DNA of 64,000 nt from Paenibacillus psychroresistens (GCF_009728935.1 NZ_CP034235.1:2642001-2706000), one strand, 5' to 3'. Counted from the first letter of the stretch, positions 8,519 through 17,998 are shown. A program made the numbers and translations. Notes: generated by a model from the letters alone, not told the origin.

Positions 8519-11398
8519 TTGGCCTTATTAATTATGATTTTACGCAAAATGATCAAAAATAAGTGGTTGGAGCTGAGCTTGCTATTCGGGTTGATTTTCA
8601 CAGTCGCACTTGTCAGTTCTATGCCCATCTATACACAAGCTATTCTGCAAAGAACACTTACTAAAGACTTGCAAAACTTGCAGATAGATAAAGGTTTGTA
8701 CCCTGGAGTTTATGAATATAGTGCGTCTATTGGCGATAATTTGACTACAGATCAAAAAAGAGCTGTTTTTAAAACGGTCGATAGCTTTATGGCGGAGCAG
8801 AAAAATAATTTTGGGATGGACGTTCAAATCTATAGTATTGAACGCAGCACAAGCCATTTAAATTTAAAGCCTGTAGATCCTAAACAACCGATGAGTGATA
8901 AGGTGACTAGCGTCGATTTAACGGCATTGACCCATATGGCGGATCACGTCCGGCTTGTAGATGGACATTTTCCAGTCAACAAGCTAGTAGATGGAGCCTA
9001 TGAAGTCGCTGTAACGGATAACTTTTTGAATAAAACCAAAATGGTGCTGGGCAATGAATTTACGGCTACAACTAGTAAAGCGCTTGGAAAAGAAGTCGTA
9101 AGCGTACGTGTAAAGCTAGTTGGTGTTGTAGCGCAGAAGGATCCTCAAGATTTATATTGGAATCATAAATTAGATGGGTATTCTAGCTCATTCTTTATTA
9201 ATGATCAATTGTTTGAAGATAATTTTGTAACCAATAATAAATTCCCCTTGTTTTTTCAACGTTGGTTTTATGCTTTGGATTACAATACTTTAAAGTTGAA
9301 TCAAGTGAGTTCGTTTATTAATACCTACGATGATACCAATAAATACTTCAGTAAGTACTTCTCCATTTATTCGAAAAGTGCTCCAGCAGTAGATATCATT
9401 CATACGTATTATGAAAAAGAAAAGCAGTTAAAGATGATGTTATTCTCGATAAACGTTCCGGTTATCATTTTATTGGCTTTTTATTTATACATGGTAGCTA
9501 ACTTAATTACAGATCGCCAGAAGACAGAGATAGCGGTTTTACGGAGCAGAGGGGCAAGTCGACTACAGATATTATTGGGTTACCTCACCGAAGGTATATT
9601 ATTAGGTGGTTTGGCTTTTATAATAGGTCCTGCAGTGGGGTTATTTTTCACAAAATTACTAGGGGCATCTAATGGATTTCTTGAATTCGTCCAACGTGCC
9701 ACTCTAGATGCTAATCTAAGCCGTGACGCCTATCAATATGCACTTATTGCCGTAGTAGGGTCAATTGTCATGACTATTTTCCCTGCATTCTTGGCTACTA
9801 GAGCAACTATTGTTGATCAGAAACGTCAATCTGCAAGAGAAATTGCGTTATCCTTTTGGCATAAGTACTATTTGGATGTTCTTGTATTGGGTGTATCTAT
9901 TTATGGTTTACAAAGCTTCAAGCGCAGAATGCATGACATGATGGCACTCGGATTAAACTCGGGAAGCTTTAAGATTGATCCCTTGCTATTCGTAATTCCT
10001 TCTTTGTTCTTGCTTGGGTCAGCCTTGCTTGCTTTGCGATTGTATCCTTGGATCATTCGCTTAATATTCTGGGTAGGTAGAAAATGGTGGTCGTCCACAT
10101 TATATATGATCCTGCTTCAGGTAGGCCGATCGACTATTAAATATCAGTTTATTATGGTATTTCTTTCGTTGACACTAGCAACAGGGTTGTTCAGCGCAAG
10201 TGCCGCTAGGACAATTAATAAGAATAACGAGGATAAAATTCGTTATAGCAATGGTGCGGATATTACCATGAAGGTCAAGTGGGATTCAGATGAACCGCCT
10301 CCGGCCTCTTCGGGTCCACCTGGGGCTCCCGCAGCTCCTGCAGCTCCTGTTCCTAAGGTTTTTCATTATATTGAACCGCCATTTCAACCTTATTCCCACT
10401 TACCAGGGGTTGAAGCAGCGGCAAAAGTATTCACTAAAGATGATGCTTTTGTAGAAATCAACTCAAAGTCAGTAACTACGCGGCTGATGGGAATTGATAC
10501 GAATGAATTTGGGCAAGTAGCCTGGATGCGTGATGGTTTAATGGATCATCATTTCTATGATTATTTAAATTTAATAGCTAGTGACCCTTCTGCTGTGTTG
10601 ATTTCAAGATCTGTTGCTGATGAATTAGAGGTGAAGGTCGGCGATCATATTAATGTATCTTGGACGGACTCAAGCGTCGCACAAGTGAATGTATATGGGA
10701 TTATTGACTACTGGCCAGGCTGGAATCCACTTCCCGCGCAGGTTGCCAAGGATAGTGAGGTTGTTACGGATAAGCCTCATATTATAGTTGGGCATCTATC
10801 CTTCATTCAAGATAATATCTCGCAATTGCCATATGATATTTGGTTGAAATTGAAGCCGGATGCATCGCTTAATGCCTTTTATAAGACACTTACGGAGAAG
10901 AACTGGCCTGTTACCGGCTTGAACGACACAAGGCAAGCAATTATTAAAGCGAAGAATGAGCCATTTGAGTTAGCGATCAATGGGGTTATGACATTAGGCT
11001 TTATTATTTCGATTTTCATTAGTTTTTTTGGATTCTTATTGTATTGGGTCCTATCGCTGTCAGGCAGAACCTTGCAATTCGGGATCCTACGAGCAATGGG
11101 TATATCGTTCAGGCAATTGATTGGCCTCTTGCTGCTTGAACAATTACTAACATCTGGAGCGGCAGTTTTAATGGGTGTTCTGATCGGAAATCTGGCCAAT
11201 CGCTTATTTGTTCCCTTATTCCAGCTATCCTTCAACACCGTAACCCAAGTTCCGCCGTTCCACGTGGTCTTTGATGCTAGTGACTATGTGCGGTTGTATG
11301 TCATACTTGGTTTTATGCTGGTTTTGGGACTAGTTATCTTAGGCTGGATGTTATCCAAGATCAAAATCCATCAAGCTGTGAAGCTAGGGGAGGACTAA
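8519..11398 (+). CDS. Giant two-FtsX-domain ABC permease (module A)
   Basis: A 959-aa permease with a membrane segment at about 17-38, a large extracytoplasmic domain (40-300), a three-helix FtsX unit (about 305-430), further helices (440-560), a second extracytoplasmic domain (575-815) and a C-terminal FtsX unit (820-950). This duplicated layout suggests about ten membrane helices. Motifs include VLRSRGASRLQILLGYL and FGILRAMGISFRQLIGLLLLE. A Pro/Ala-rich linker with GAPAAPAAP starts the second outer domain. The TTG start has GGAGGGG 6 bases upstream. Its stop abuts the next ATG. The family includes exporters and lipoprotein or peptide-handling systems; substrate unknown. Confidence 0.88.
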   Translation: MALLIMILRKMIKNKWLELSLLFGLIFTVALVSSMPIYTQAILQRTLTKDLQNLQIDKGLYPGVYEYSASIGDNLTTDQKRAVFKTVDSFMAEQKNNFGMDVQIYSIERSTSHLNLKPVDPKQPMSDKVTSVDLTALTHMADHVRLVDGHFPVNKLVDGAYEVAVTDNFLNKTKMVLGNEFTATTSKALGKEVVSVRVKLVGVVAQKDPQDLYWNHKLDGYSSSFFINDQLFEDNFVTNNKFPLFFQRWFYALDYNTLKLNQVSSFINTYDDTNKYFSKYFSIYSKSAPAVDIIHTYYEKEKQLKMMLFSINVPVIILLAFYLYMVANLITDRQKTEIAVLRSRGASRLQILLGYLTEGILLGGLAFIIGPAVGLFFTKLLGASNGFLEFVQRATLDANLSRDAYQYALIAVVGSIVMTIFPAFLATRATIVDQKRQSAREIALSFWHKYYLDVLVLGVSIYGLQSFKRRMHDMMALGLNSGSFKIDPLLFVIPSLFLLGSALLALRLYPWIIRLIFWVGRKWWSSTLYMILLQVGRSTIKYQFIMVFLSLTLATGLFSASAARTINKNNEDKIRYSNGADITMKVKWDSDEPPPASSGPPGAPAAPAAPVPKVFHYIEPPFQPYSHLPGVEAAAKVFTKDDAFVEINSKSVTTRLMGIDTNEFGQVAWMRDGLMDHHFYDYLNLIASDPSAVLISRSVADELEVKVGDHINVSWTDSSVAQVNVYGIIDYWPGWNPLPAQVAKDSEVVTDKPHIIVGHLSFIQDNISQLPYDIWLKLKPDASLNAFYKTLTEKNWPVTGLNDTRQAIIKAKNEPFELAINGVMTLGFIISIFISFFGFLLYWVLSLSGRTLQFGILRAMGISFRQLIGLLLLEQLLTSGAAVLMGVLIGNLANRLFVPLFQLSFNTVTQVPPFHVVFDASDYVRLYVILGFMLVLGLVILGWMLSKIKIHQAVKLGED

Positions 11399-12412
11399 AT
11401 GAAAATTATTCGATTCTTATTGATTATCATTTTAGTGGTAGGGTTATCTGGCTGTAGCTTATTGACCAAAGAGAAGAGTACTTTAAAGCCCCCATTGGTT
11501 AAGCCTGTCAGTCAAAAGTTCGATATAGCTGAGGTCAAGCGAGGGGATATGGCAAGGGAAATTAAGAATAGTGCAAACTTCATCTCAAGCAAAAAACAGG
11601 ATTTATATTTCAAAAGCTCGGGCGGACGTCTGCAAAGCATAAATGTAAAATCAGGAGTTTCGGTGAAAAAAGGCGATGTTCTGGCGCAGCTGGAAGCGGA
11701 AGATTTTGAAAGCCAGGTTTTTGTGCAAAAACGGATGCTGGAGAAATCAACGATCGCTTATCAACAAACGCAATTGCTGCATCCAGATGATGCGATTAGC
11801 ATTCATTTACAGCAAATTGATATTGAGCTATCGCGCAATGAACTAAATCGGTTAAATGATCTATTGATCAAAACCAAATTGGTTGCAACCATTGATGGTG
11901 TGGTTACTTATGTTTCTGACTTAGAGGAAGGTGACTATATGACGGCGTATAATACCGTTGTTAGCATCTCGGATCCGAGTCAAGTTCTGCTATTAAGCCA
12001 GTTCGCCAATCCCAATGATATTTTTGAAGTAAACGTTGGAATGAACGTAGAGATAACAATAGATTCTGCTCAATACCAAGGACACGTTCGGCAGGCTCCT
12101 TCATCTGTACCGAAAACGGCAGATCCCAATAAACGAGAGGATAATATAGCCAATCTGATTATTGATATTATTGATTTGCCTGAAGGGGAATATCTAGGTA
12201 CTTCAGCAGATATAGTCATTACTTTGCAAAAAAAGTCGAATACTTTAATAATTCCAGAGGATGCCTTGTCCACTTATCTTGGACGTAATTATGTGCATAT
12301 TCTTGATGGGGAAATCCGCAAGGAGATTGATGTAGAAAGCGGTATTAAAGCAAATAATGAGATCGAAATAATTAAAGGCTTAACTGAAGGACAGAAGGTT
12401 ATTATTAATTAA
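11399..12412 (+). CDS. HlyD/MacA-like adaptor lipoprotein (module A, second)
   Basis: A second adaptor (337 aa) starting directly after the permease stop codon. The lipoprotein signal ends LSGC. It shares with the first adaptor the LKPPLVKP segment after the lipid anchor, the GGRLQSI lipoyl half, TIDGVVTYVSD and the C-terminal EGQKVII, so the two are duplicates. Two adaptors around one permease could form a hetero-oligomer, or serve two conditions. The gene has no separate Shine-Dalgarno beyond the GGGGAGGA at the end of the permease gene, which fits coupled translation. Confidence 0.87.
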   Translation: MKIIRFLLIIILVVGLSGCSLLTKEKSTLKPPLVKPVSQKFDIAEVKRGDMAREIKNSANFISSKKQDLYFKSSGGRLQSINVKSGVSVKKGDVLAQLEAEDFESQVFVQKRMLEKSTIAYQQTQLLHPDDAISIHLQQIDIELSRNELNRLNDLLIKTKLVATIDGVVTYVSDLEEGDYMTAYNTVVSISDPSQVLLLSQFANPNDIFEVNVGMNVEITIDSAQYQGHVRQAPSSVPKTADPNKREDNIANLIIDIIDLPEGEYLGTSADIVITLQKKSNTLIIPEDALSTYLGRNYVHILDGEIRKEIDVESGIKANNEIEIIKGLTEGQKVIIN

Positions 12413-12432
12413 CAGCGTATGCTTACGTAGAA

Positions 12433-12450
12433 AGCTTGCCGAGGCAAGCT
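12433..12450 (+). promoter_or_regulatory. 8-bp perfect inverted repeat just upstream of the AbrB-tailed ATPase
   Basis: AGCTTGCC and GGCAAGCT face each other across two bases, ending 3 bases before the AGGAGGTG ribosome site of the next gene. It has no T run, so it is not a terminator. It could be an RNA stem that sets translation or processing between the adaptor and ATPase genes. Confidence 0.45.
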
Positions 12451-12467
12451 CTTAGGAGGTGACAACC

Positions 12468-13346
12468 ATGATTCAATGCGATAATCTTGTAAAAATTTAT
12501 AAATCGTCCGAGCTGGAAGTCGTCGCTTTGCAGGGTCTTGATTTGCAAGTAGAGAAAGGCGAGCTTATGGCTATCATTGGCAACAGTGGAAGCGGGAAAT
12601 CGACTTTGTTGAATATGCTTGGAGGTTTGGATCGTCCTTCTGCCGGTAATTTATTAATAGATGGCAAAGATTTGCTAAAGTTTTCAGAACGTGATTTGAT
12701 GCATTATAAGCGTGAAACCGTCGGGTTCGTTTGGCAGAATCAAGCGCGTAATTTAATTCCTTATCTAACCGCATTAGAGAATGTCGAGCTGCCTATCTTG
12801 CTTAATGGCAGACGGAAGAAAGAACGTGCCAAGCAGCTTCTAGAATCAGTAGGGCTCGAGCATCGAATGAACAACCGTTTGACCCAGTTATCCGGGGGGG
12901 AACAGCAGCGCGTTGCAATCGCAATAGCATTAGCCAATCACCCGAAGATGCTGCTTGCCGATGAGCCCACGGGCTCATTGGATACCAAAATGGGTAATCA
13001 AATTCTCGATTTGTTTCGTGATTTAAACCGCAATTATGGGCTGACGATCGTTATCGTTACTCATGATCCTTTACTGGCTAAGAAGGTAGATCGCGTAGTG
13101 GCGATTCGAGATGGCAAAACCTCCTCCGAGATCCTGCGTCGCAAATCTTATTCCGAAGAGATGCTGGAAATAGAGCAGGGACTTTCACAGCTAGAAGAGG
13201 AATCACATGTCGAATATGTGGTCATAGATAAGGCAGGGAGATTGCAAATACCAGCGTCTTATCTGGATTCCATAGGGTTAAAACAGAAGAATAAAGTGCG
13301 AGTTATGCTCGAGGATGGAAAGATTACCTTGTTGCCTCCGGAATAA
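12468..13346 (+). CDS. ABC transporter ATPase with AbrB-like C-terminal tail (module A, second)
   Basis: A 292-aa ATPase with Walker A GNSGSGKST (38-46), Q-loop region FVWQNQARNLIPYLTALENV, signature LSGGEQQRVAIAIALA, Walker B LLADEPTGSLD and H-loop VTHDP. After about residue 222 comes a charged linker and then a 50-residue tail, EYVVIDKAGRLQIPASYL onward, which reads like a SpoVT/AbrB or MazE swapped-hairpin unit (the DKAGRLQIP pattern). Such a domain dimerises and often binds DNA. ATG 12468 is preferred over GTG 12459 because AGGAGGTG sits 7 bases before it. The gene at 26149 has the same architecture. The role of the tail is unknown. Confidence 0.88.
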   Translation: MIQCDNLVKIYKSSELEVVALQGLDLQVEKGELMAIIGNSGSGKSTLLNMLGGLDRPSAGNLLIDGKDLLKFSERDLMHYKRETVGFVWQNQARNLIPYLTALENVELPILLNGRRKKERAKQLLESVGLEHRMNNRLTQLSGGEQQRVAIAIALANHPKMLLADEPTGSLDTKMGNQILDLFRDLNRNYGLTIVIVTHDPLLAKKVDRVVAIRDGKTSSEILRRKSYSEEMLEIEQGLSQLEEESHVEYVVIDKAGRLQIPASYLDSIGLKQKNKVRVMLEDGKITLLPPE

Positions 13347-13377
13347 AGTATACTAGAAATAAAAACGGAGGCTAAGT

Positions 13378-13935
13378 ATGAATTCCATAATGCAAATGGC
13401 ATTTCCTTTTGTTATTATTGCTTTTGTATTGTACAGACGTGTAAAAAGATCCATTGGTTTCCAAAGATTTTCATCCAAGCGATTAAAATTTCGGATTGTG
13501 ATTTTTTCCATAATAGGTGTGATTTTATTGGCTGTAAGTATTATTCATCCGATTCTAATTCTTGCTGACGTTGTAGGAATAACAGCTGGAGCCGTTCTTA
13601 GTTATTATGCAATTAGACATTTCATTTATGAGTGGCGCGATGAGTTATTGTATACTCGGACACATATCTATATTGAATCTACGGTACTTATCTTATTTCT
13701 AGGGCGAGTGCTTTATCGTGTTCTAGCTGTATTTATGATTTCCAAGAATTTAGTGGTCGTACAGGGTGATAATCAAATGGCGCAATATACTAGAGATCCT
13801 TACACGGTGGGCATTTTCTGCGTGATTCTTACTTATTACATCATTTATAATTATTTTTTAATCCGCAAAGGCAAAGCTTTATCGCTCGAGAAAACGCAAG
13901 CTATAGATTTAATTCCCGCAAGCTCACAGCTGTGA
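13378..13935 (+). CDS. Small multi-pass membrane protein, possibly DUF1453/CcdC-like
   Basis: A 185-aa protein with about five membrane segments (5-20, 38-57, 60-78, 100-120, 138-162). The cluster YRRVKRSIGFQRF after the first segment recalls CcdC-type DUF1453 proteins, but the match is tentative. The ATG follows GGAGG by 7 bases and comes 31 bases after the AbrB-tailed ATPase, so it is probably the last gene of module A. The stop codon lies inside the terminator hairpin that ends the operon. It may be an accessory part of the transporter or merely co-transcribed. Confidence 0.6.
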   Translation: MNSIMQMAFPFVIIAFVLYRRVKRSIGFQRFSSKRLKFRIVIFSIIGVILLAVSIIHPILILADVVGITAGAVLSYYAIRHFIYEWRDELLYTRTHIYIESTVLILFLGRVLYRVLAVFMISKNLVVVQGDNQMAQYTRDPYTVGIFCVILTYYIIYNYFLIRKGKALSLEKTQAIDLIPASSQL

Positions 13936-13954
13936 GCTACGGGTTTATTTTTTT
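13915..13954 (+). terminator. Strong intrinsic terminator ending module A
   Basis: CCCG and CGGG enclose an 18-base perfect palindrome (AGCTCACAG with CTGTGAGCT), followed by TTTATTTTTTT. The left arm is inside the coding sequence of the preceding gene and the stop codon TGA is in the right arm. Confidence 0.88.
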
Positions 13955-13980
13955 GTGAAAATAAGGAGGAATTAGCTCAA

Positions 13981-14934
13981 ATGAATGCTCTTCAAGCGAA
14001 ATTTCAAGGTTTACATCAATATTCAGCGCCACTTACAGCAGCAGATGATTTATTCACTTTTTGGGAGCAAACGAAGCAGGAAGCTAAGCTCAATCCTTTA
14101 TCTGCCTCTAAGACACTTGTCGAAGATTCTCTATTACATGCCATAACCTATAAAGTAACGTATTGCGGCTTTGACGATACCCCGATTCAGGGCTGGTTTT
14201 TAATTCCAGTTTACCCTGTACAAAAGCAATACCCTTGTGTGTTATCTTTTCATGGTTATACCGGACAAAAAGGCTTGCCTGAGGAATATGCACAGTGGCT
14301 TTTAATGGGTGTGGCTGTTTTTGCGATTGATATTCGTGGTCAAGGCGGGGAAACGGGAAACCATCTTAAACAAACCTTTGGCACAACAAAAGGCTGGATT
14401 ACACAAGGCATACTCGACAAAGACACCTGCTATTATAAAGCCATAACTGTAGATTGTTTGCGTGCTTTAGATTGGCTTGTGGAGCAGCCGGAGATTGATG
14501 CGGAGCGAATTGGAATTGTTGGAGGCAGTCAGGGTGGTGGGTTGGCTTTGATCTGCACAGCACTTAGCGATAAGGTAGCTGCTACAATAGCGCATATTCC
14601 CAATATGTGTCATATGGATTTTGGTGTGATCAATTCTACAAGCTCATTAACGGAGATTGGCCCATTATTATTGCAATACCCTGCTTATACGGAGCAGGTT
14701 TTCGATACATTAAGTTATTTTGATATGCTGAATCTAGCTCATCTAATTAGAACACCGCTGCTTGTATCAGTTGGATTGAAGGATACGGTTTGTTTACCAG
14801 AAACCATTTTTGCTGTCTATAATCGGATTGCACCGGAGCATAAGTCGATTTTGATTGATCCGTTTGCAGGACATGAGGTAAGTAGAGCTAATAATCGCGA
14901 AGGCTTGCGTTTTATGCAAGATCATTTAATGTAA
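13981..14934 (+). CDS. Acetyl xylan esterase / cephalosporin-C deacetylase (CE7)
   Basis: A 317-aa cytoplasmic alpha/beta hydrolase of carbohydrate esterase family 7, which removes acetyl groups from xylo-oligosaccharides and other small acetylated compounds. The catalytic triad is visible: S183 in GGSQGGG, D268 in GLKDTVCLP and H298 in FAGHEV. The oxyanion region FHGYTGQKG and the family motif DIRGQGGE are also present, and the length is typical of the family. No signal peptide, so it acts on imported substrates. AAGGAGG precedes the ATG. It stands between the module A terminator and a riboswitch, with no sugar genes beside it. Confidence 0.9.
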   Translation: MNALQAKFQGLHQYSAPLTAADDLFTFWEQTKQEAKLNPLSASKTLVEDSLLHAITYKVTYCGFDDTPIQGWFLIPVYPVQKQYPCVLSFHGYTGQKGLPEEYAQWLLMGVAVFAIDIRGQGGETGNHLKQTFGTTKGWITQGILDKDTCYYKAITVDCLRALDWLVEQPEIDAERIGIVGGSQGGGLALICTALSDKVAATIAHIPNMCHMDFGVINSTSSLTEIGPLLLQYPAYTEQVFDTLSYFDMLNLAHLIRTPLLVSVGLKDTVCLPETIFAVYNRIAPEHKSILIDPFAGHEVSRANNREGLRFMQDHLM

Positions 14935-14940
14935 TGTAAC

Positions 14941-14970
14941 TTGACATGTAATTTATGGATACTCTATAAT
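14941..14970 (+). promoter_or_regulatory. Sigma-A promoter of the riboswitch/chemoreceptor transcript
   Basis: Consensus TTGACA (14941-14946) and TATAAT (14965-14970) are 18 bases apart. Transcription would begin near 14977, giving a leader of about 210 bases containing the riboswitch and its terminator. Confidence 0.78.
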
Positions 14971-15009
14971 AACGAGAACGATGTGAAATAATATAACACT
15001 TATATTTTT

Positions 15010-15106
15010 ACCTAGGGTTCCGCAGCTATTCATTTAGGCTGGCTGGTCCAAGAGGTAATACACAGCATCAGCTGTGGACACGGAGGGATAAAAGCCCGGG
15101 AGGATA
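15010..15106 (+). promoter_or_regulatory. ykkC-class riboswitch aptamer, probably guanidine-I
   Basis: The leader contains the conserved blocks of the ykkC RNA in order: CTAGGGTTCCG (15012-15022), GCTGGTCC followed by AAGAG, a hairpin CACAGC/GCTGTG, and ACACGGAGGGATAAAAGCCC with GGGAGG. These blocks are the guanidine-binding core of ykkC subtype 1; subtype 2 RNAs binding ppGpp or PRPP share much of the fold, so the ligand is inferred. The 3' strand of the aptamer (GCCCGGGAGG) also forms the left arm of a terminator, which predicts an ON switch: ligand binding prevents termination and allows expression of the chemoreceptor. Confidence 0.88.
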
Positions 15107-15140
15107 TCTTTATGATATCAATCCTGGGCTTTTTCTTTTT
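15093..15140 (+). terminator. Riboswitch-controlled intrinsic terminator
   Basis: AGCCCGGGA pairs with TCCTGGGCT (one G-U) and an inner GATATC/GATATC stem, followed by TTTTCTTTTT. The left arm overlaps the 3' end of the ykkC aptamer, so terminator and aptamer exclude each other. Confidence 0.88.
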
Positions 15141-15185
15141 CGTAAGTGATGGAAGTCGTTAAATACGAGACAGGGGTTGAGCTAA

Positions 15186-17192
15186 TTGAAAATTAAACAA
15201 GTAAGCAATAAAAGTAAGATTACATTAGGAGCTCCATCCTTGCGTATGAAAATGACAGCAATGTTTCTGCTTTTTACCTTAATTCCGTTATTTATTAGCA
15301 CGTTATTTTTTTCTATCTATTATAAACAGGTCATGAGAGATGAGATTCATACCCAAGAATTAAATTTGGCGGAAGCGAATATTGCTGCGATTGAATCTTT
15401 TGTAGCTCGACGTATTGATTATGCTGGGCAAATGATAGATCAGCATGGCGAGTTTAAATCAGGTAATAAAGTGGAGATTCAAAAAACACTTAAGAGCTTT
15501 GCTGATATTGATCATGAAGTCGTAGATTACGCTTTTGTGGATAAGAATGGGTCAAGTATGAATATTGGTGAAATTACGGATATCAAAAGCTTAGACTATT
15601 ATCTTCAAACGAGGGACAGCAAGAGTCCATTTACTACAGCTGCACTTAATAAACAAAGCGGCAGGAACGATATGATTGTGGCAGTTCCTATTCTGGATAA
15701 AGAAGGCAGATATATCGGCGCCTTAAACAGCTTTATAGACACGGCAAGCTTAAGCAAGCTGGTAAAAGGCATAAAATTGGGGGAAACCGGATATGGAATG
15801 CTAATTTCAGCTCAAGGAATGATTTTAACAGACCGTATCGGACAAAGCTTAGACCAAGCCTTTAATCCCAAATTAGCTGATTTATTCCGAACTAATGTGC
15901 TGGGCAATAAGCAAGGCCACTTTGAGTTCAGCTTAAATAATTCTGCTAAAATGGCTTCCTTTCAAACAGCGCCATCTGTTGGTTGGAAGCTTGTAATCAT
16001 AGTTTCCAAATCAGAAGCATATGAGATTGTAAGTAAATCCAATCAAGTGGCGATTGGCTTTGTCGCGGTCACTGCGTTTATTGTTGCTGTATTGGCCATT
16101 ATTATATCATCTAGAACAACCCGTCCAATGATTTATTTAACTGAAATAGTCAAGAAGCTCGCTACAGGTGATCTGACTCCACGTTTGAAGTTAAACAGAA
16201 AGGATGAATTAGGCCAGCTGGCTATGAATATGAATATTATGCTGGATTCCCTTTCAGGGATTATTGCTCAAGTCGATCAAGCAGCTGAACAGGTTACGAC
16301 ATATTCACTTAAGCTAGCAGCAGCCTCAAATGAGTCCGTACAAACCTCTCATCATATTGTGGATTCGATTAATCAAATCGTTCAGGGTGTTGAGGCACAA
16401 TTGCAAGGAACTGAGCAATCTACCAAAGCAATGGAGGAAATGTCCATCGTGGTTCAAAGAATTACTGAATTCTCTTCGGAAGTATCCGAAGTATCCATAA
16501 TCTCGGTGCAAGAGGCGGGGCTAGGAAATGAAGCGATTCAAGAGGCTGTCCTTCAGATGGCTCAAATCCGTAAAACAGTTGGCGAAACCGCATTAGATAT
16601 CCAACAGCTTGAATCTTATTCTCAAAAAATTGGTGAAATCATCGGTGTAATTACGGATATATCCAATCAAACTCAGCTGCTATCTTTAAATGCTTCTATA
16701 GAAGCGGCAAGAGCAGGCGAGCATGGCCGCGGCTTTGCTGTTGTTGGCAATGAAGTTAAGAAGCTTGCAGAGCAAACGAATAGCTCGGTCTCCTTAATTA
16801 CCGGTTTGATCAGAAGTGTACAAGCTACAACGTTAAAGGCCGTGTCCATGATGAACAGAGGCATGCTGGATGTAGAGAAGGGTGCCATAGTTATGGATAC
16901 AGCGGGAAATGCTTTTCAAAGAATTTCACTTTCTTTTAAATCCATTTCGGATCAAATTCAAGAGGTGTCTGCTGCGTCAGAACAGATGTCAGCGGGAACA
17001 GAGGAAGTGACAGCTTCCATGGGTGAAATGGTACATGTCACAAAAGCAGCCTTTGCTCATTCACAAGGTATTGCTGGCGGAGCACAACAACAATTAGCTT
17101 CTATGGGTGAGATTTCATCTGCCTCTGAAGCTTTAAGTAAAATGGCACAAGAGCTTCATGAAACATTAGCTAAATTTAAAATTACTGGATAG
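15186..17192 (+). CDS. Methyl-accepting chemotaxis protein with dCache-type sensor
   Basis: A 668-aa transmembrane chemoreceptor. Membrane segments lie at about 25-48 and 293-313, enclosing an extracellular dCache-like sensor ([15 protein letters not shown], then [15 protein letters not shown]). A HAMP domain (about 314-368) leads to a cytoplasmic signalling coiled coil whose hairpin tip is intact ([25 protein letters not shown]). It should modulate CheA activity. The start is a TTG with GGGG 9 bases upstream. Expression is placed under the ykkC riboswitch just upstream, so the receptor may respond to guanidine or a related compound, or be made when guanidine is present. Confidence 0.92.
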   Translation: MKIKQVSNKSKITLGAPSLRMKMTAMFLLFTLIPLFISTLFFSIYYKQVMRDEIHTQELNLAEANIAAIESFVARRIDYAGQMIDQHGEFKSGNKVEIQKTLKSFADIDHEVVDYAFVDKNGSSMNIGEITDIKSLDYYLQTRDSKSPFTTAALNKQSGRNDMIVAVPILDKEGRYIGALNSFIDTASLSKLVKGIKLGETGYGMLISAQGMILTDRIGQSLDQAFNPKLADLFRTNVLGNKQGHFEFSLNNSAKMASFQTAPSVGWKLVIIVSKSEAYEIVSKSNQVAIGFVAVTAFIVAVLAIIISSRTTRPMIYLTEIVKKLATGDLTPRLKLNRKDELGQLAMNMNIMLDSLSGIIAQVDQAAEQVTTYSLKLAAASNESVQTSHHIVDSINQIVQGVEAQLQGTEQSTKAMEEMSIVVQRITEFSSEVSEVSIISVQEAGLGNEAIQEAVLQMAQIRKTVGETALDIQQLESYSQKIGEIIGVITDISNQTQLLSLNASIEAARAGEHGRGFAVVGNEVKKLAEQTNSSVSLITGLIRSVQATTLKAVSMMNRGMLDVEKGAIVMDTAGNAFQRISLSFKSISDQIQEVSAASEQMSAGTEEVTASMGEMVHVTKAAFAHSQGIAGGAQQQLASMGEISSASEALSKMAQELHETLAKFKITG

Positions 17193-17251
17193 AATTTTCA
17201 AATGTAATTCTAAGAAAAAAAGGTTAATCTTAATCTGCACCGAATTTATGG

Positions 17252-17285
17252 AAGCTTAAGTTAGGATTCAGCCTAATTTAAGCTT
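17252..17285 (+). promoter_or_regulatory. 14-bp inverted repeat ahead of the OmpR-type regulator gene
   Basis: AAGCTTAAGTTAGG and CCTAATTTAAGCTT are complementary except for one G-T, with a six-base centre, 35 bases before the regulator start. There is no T run. It may be an operator for the regulator itself or a weak end of the chemoreceptor transcript. Confidence 0.5.
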
Positions 17286-17320
17286 ACCCATTTAGGATGG
17301 ATGAAGCAGGGGGAATAGCT

Positions 17321-17995
17321 ATGCGAATTTTAGTGGTTGAGGATGATCTTCCTTTACGAAAAGTAATTACGGAGCTTTTTGAAGAGGAATCCTATCAAGT
17401 AGATGGAACAGATTCAGGGGATGATGGCTTATTCTTAGCGGAGCAAGGCATTTATGATTTATTGGTATTTGATATAATGCTCCCTGGTATGAGCGGTTTA
17501 GCGATCGTCAGAAAGCTGCGTTTGCAAGCTATGGCAACACCGATTTTATTCTTGACGGCAAAAGATAGTGTAGAGGATCGCGTGCAAGGGCTGGATGTAG
17601 GGGCAGATGATTATTTAGTAAAGCCATTTGCAGTCAGTGAGCTTTTAGCTAGAGTACGTGCGCTATTGCGGCGTCAAGGAGCTATAGGTGCAGAAGGTGA
17701 AATTTCTTACTGTGGAATCAGTATCAAACCTAAACTGCACGACGCTTTTGTCGCGGGAATGCCGATGCAATTAACTATTAAGGAATACGAATTAATGGAA
17801 TACCTTGTACTTAATAATCAGCAAATCCTCACCAGGGAACAGATTTTCGACCGCATTTGGGGCTTTGATTCGGACACAGCCAATGGGATTGTAGATCTAT
17901 ATATTCATTATTTACGAAAAAAGATGAGTTTACATAATTGTGAGCATTTGTTACATACCGTTCGTGGAGTTGGATATCGCTTAAAGGAGAAATAA
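17321..17995 (+). CDS. OmpR/PhoB-type response regulator
   Basis: A 224-aa DNA-binding response regulator. The receiver (1-115) has acidic E7/D8/D9, phospho-acceptor D51 in VFDIMLPG, and the conserved lysine in YLVKPF. A winged-helix output domain follows (about 125-222, ending HTVRGVGYRLKEK). ATG 17321 is chosen since GGGGGA precedes it by 6 bases and it begins directly with MRILVVEDD; the ATG at 17297 would add eight unlikely residues. The kinase gene follows after 3 bases. It lies between transporter modules A and B and may control either. Confidence 0.93.
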   Translation: MRILVVEDDLPLRKVITELFEEESYQVDGTDSGDDGLFLAEQGIYDLLVFDIMLPGMSGLAIVRKLRLQAMATPILFLTAKDSVEDRVQGLDVGADDYLVKPFAVSELLARVRALLRRQGAIGAEGEISYCGISIKPKLHDAFVAGMPMQLTIKEYELMEYLVLNNQQILTREQIFDRIWGFDSDTANGIVDLYIHYLRKKMSLHNCEHLLHTVRGVGYRLKEK

Positions 17996-17998
17996 ATC

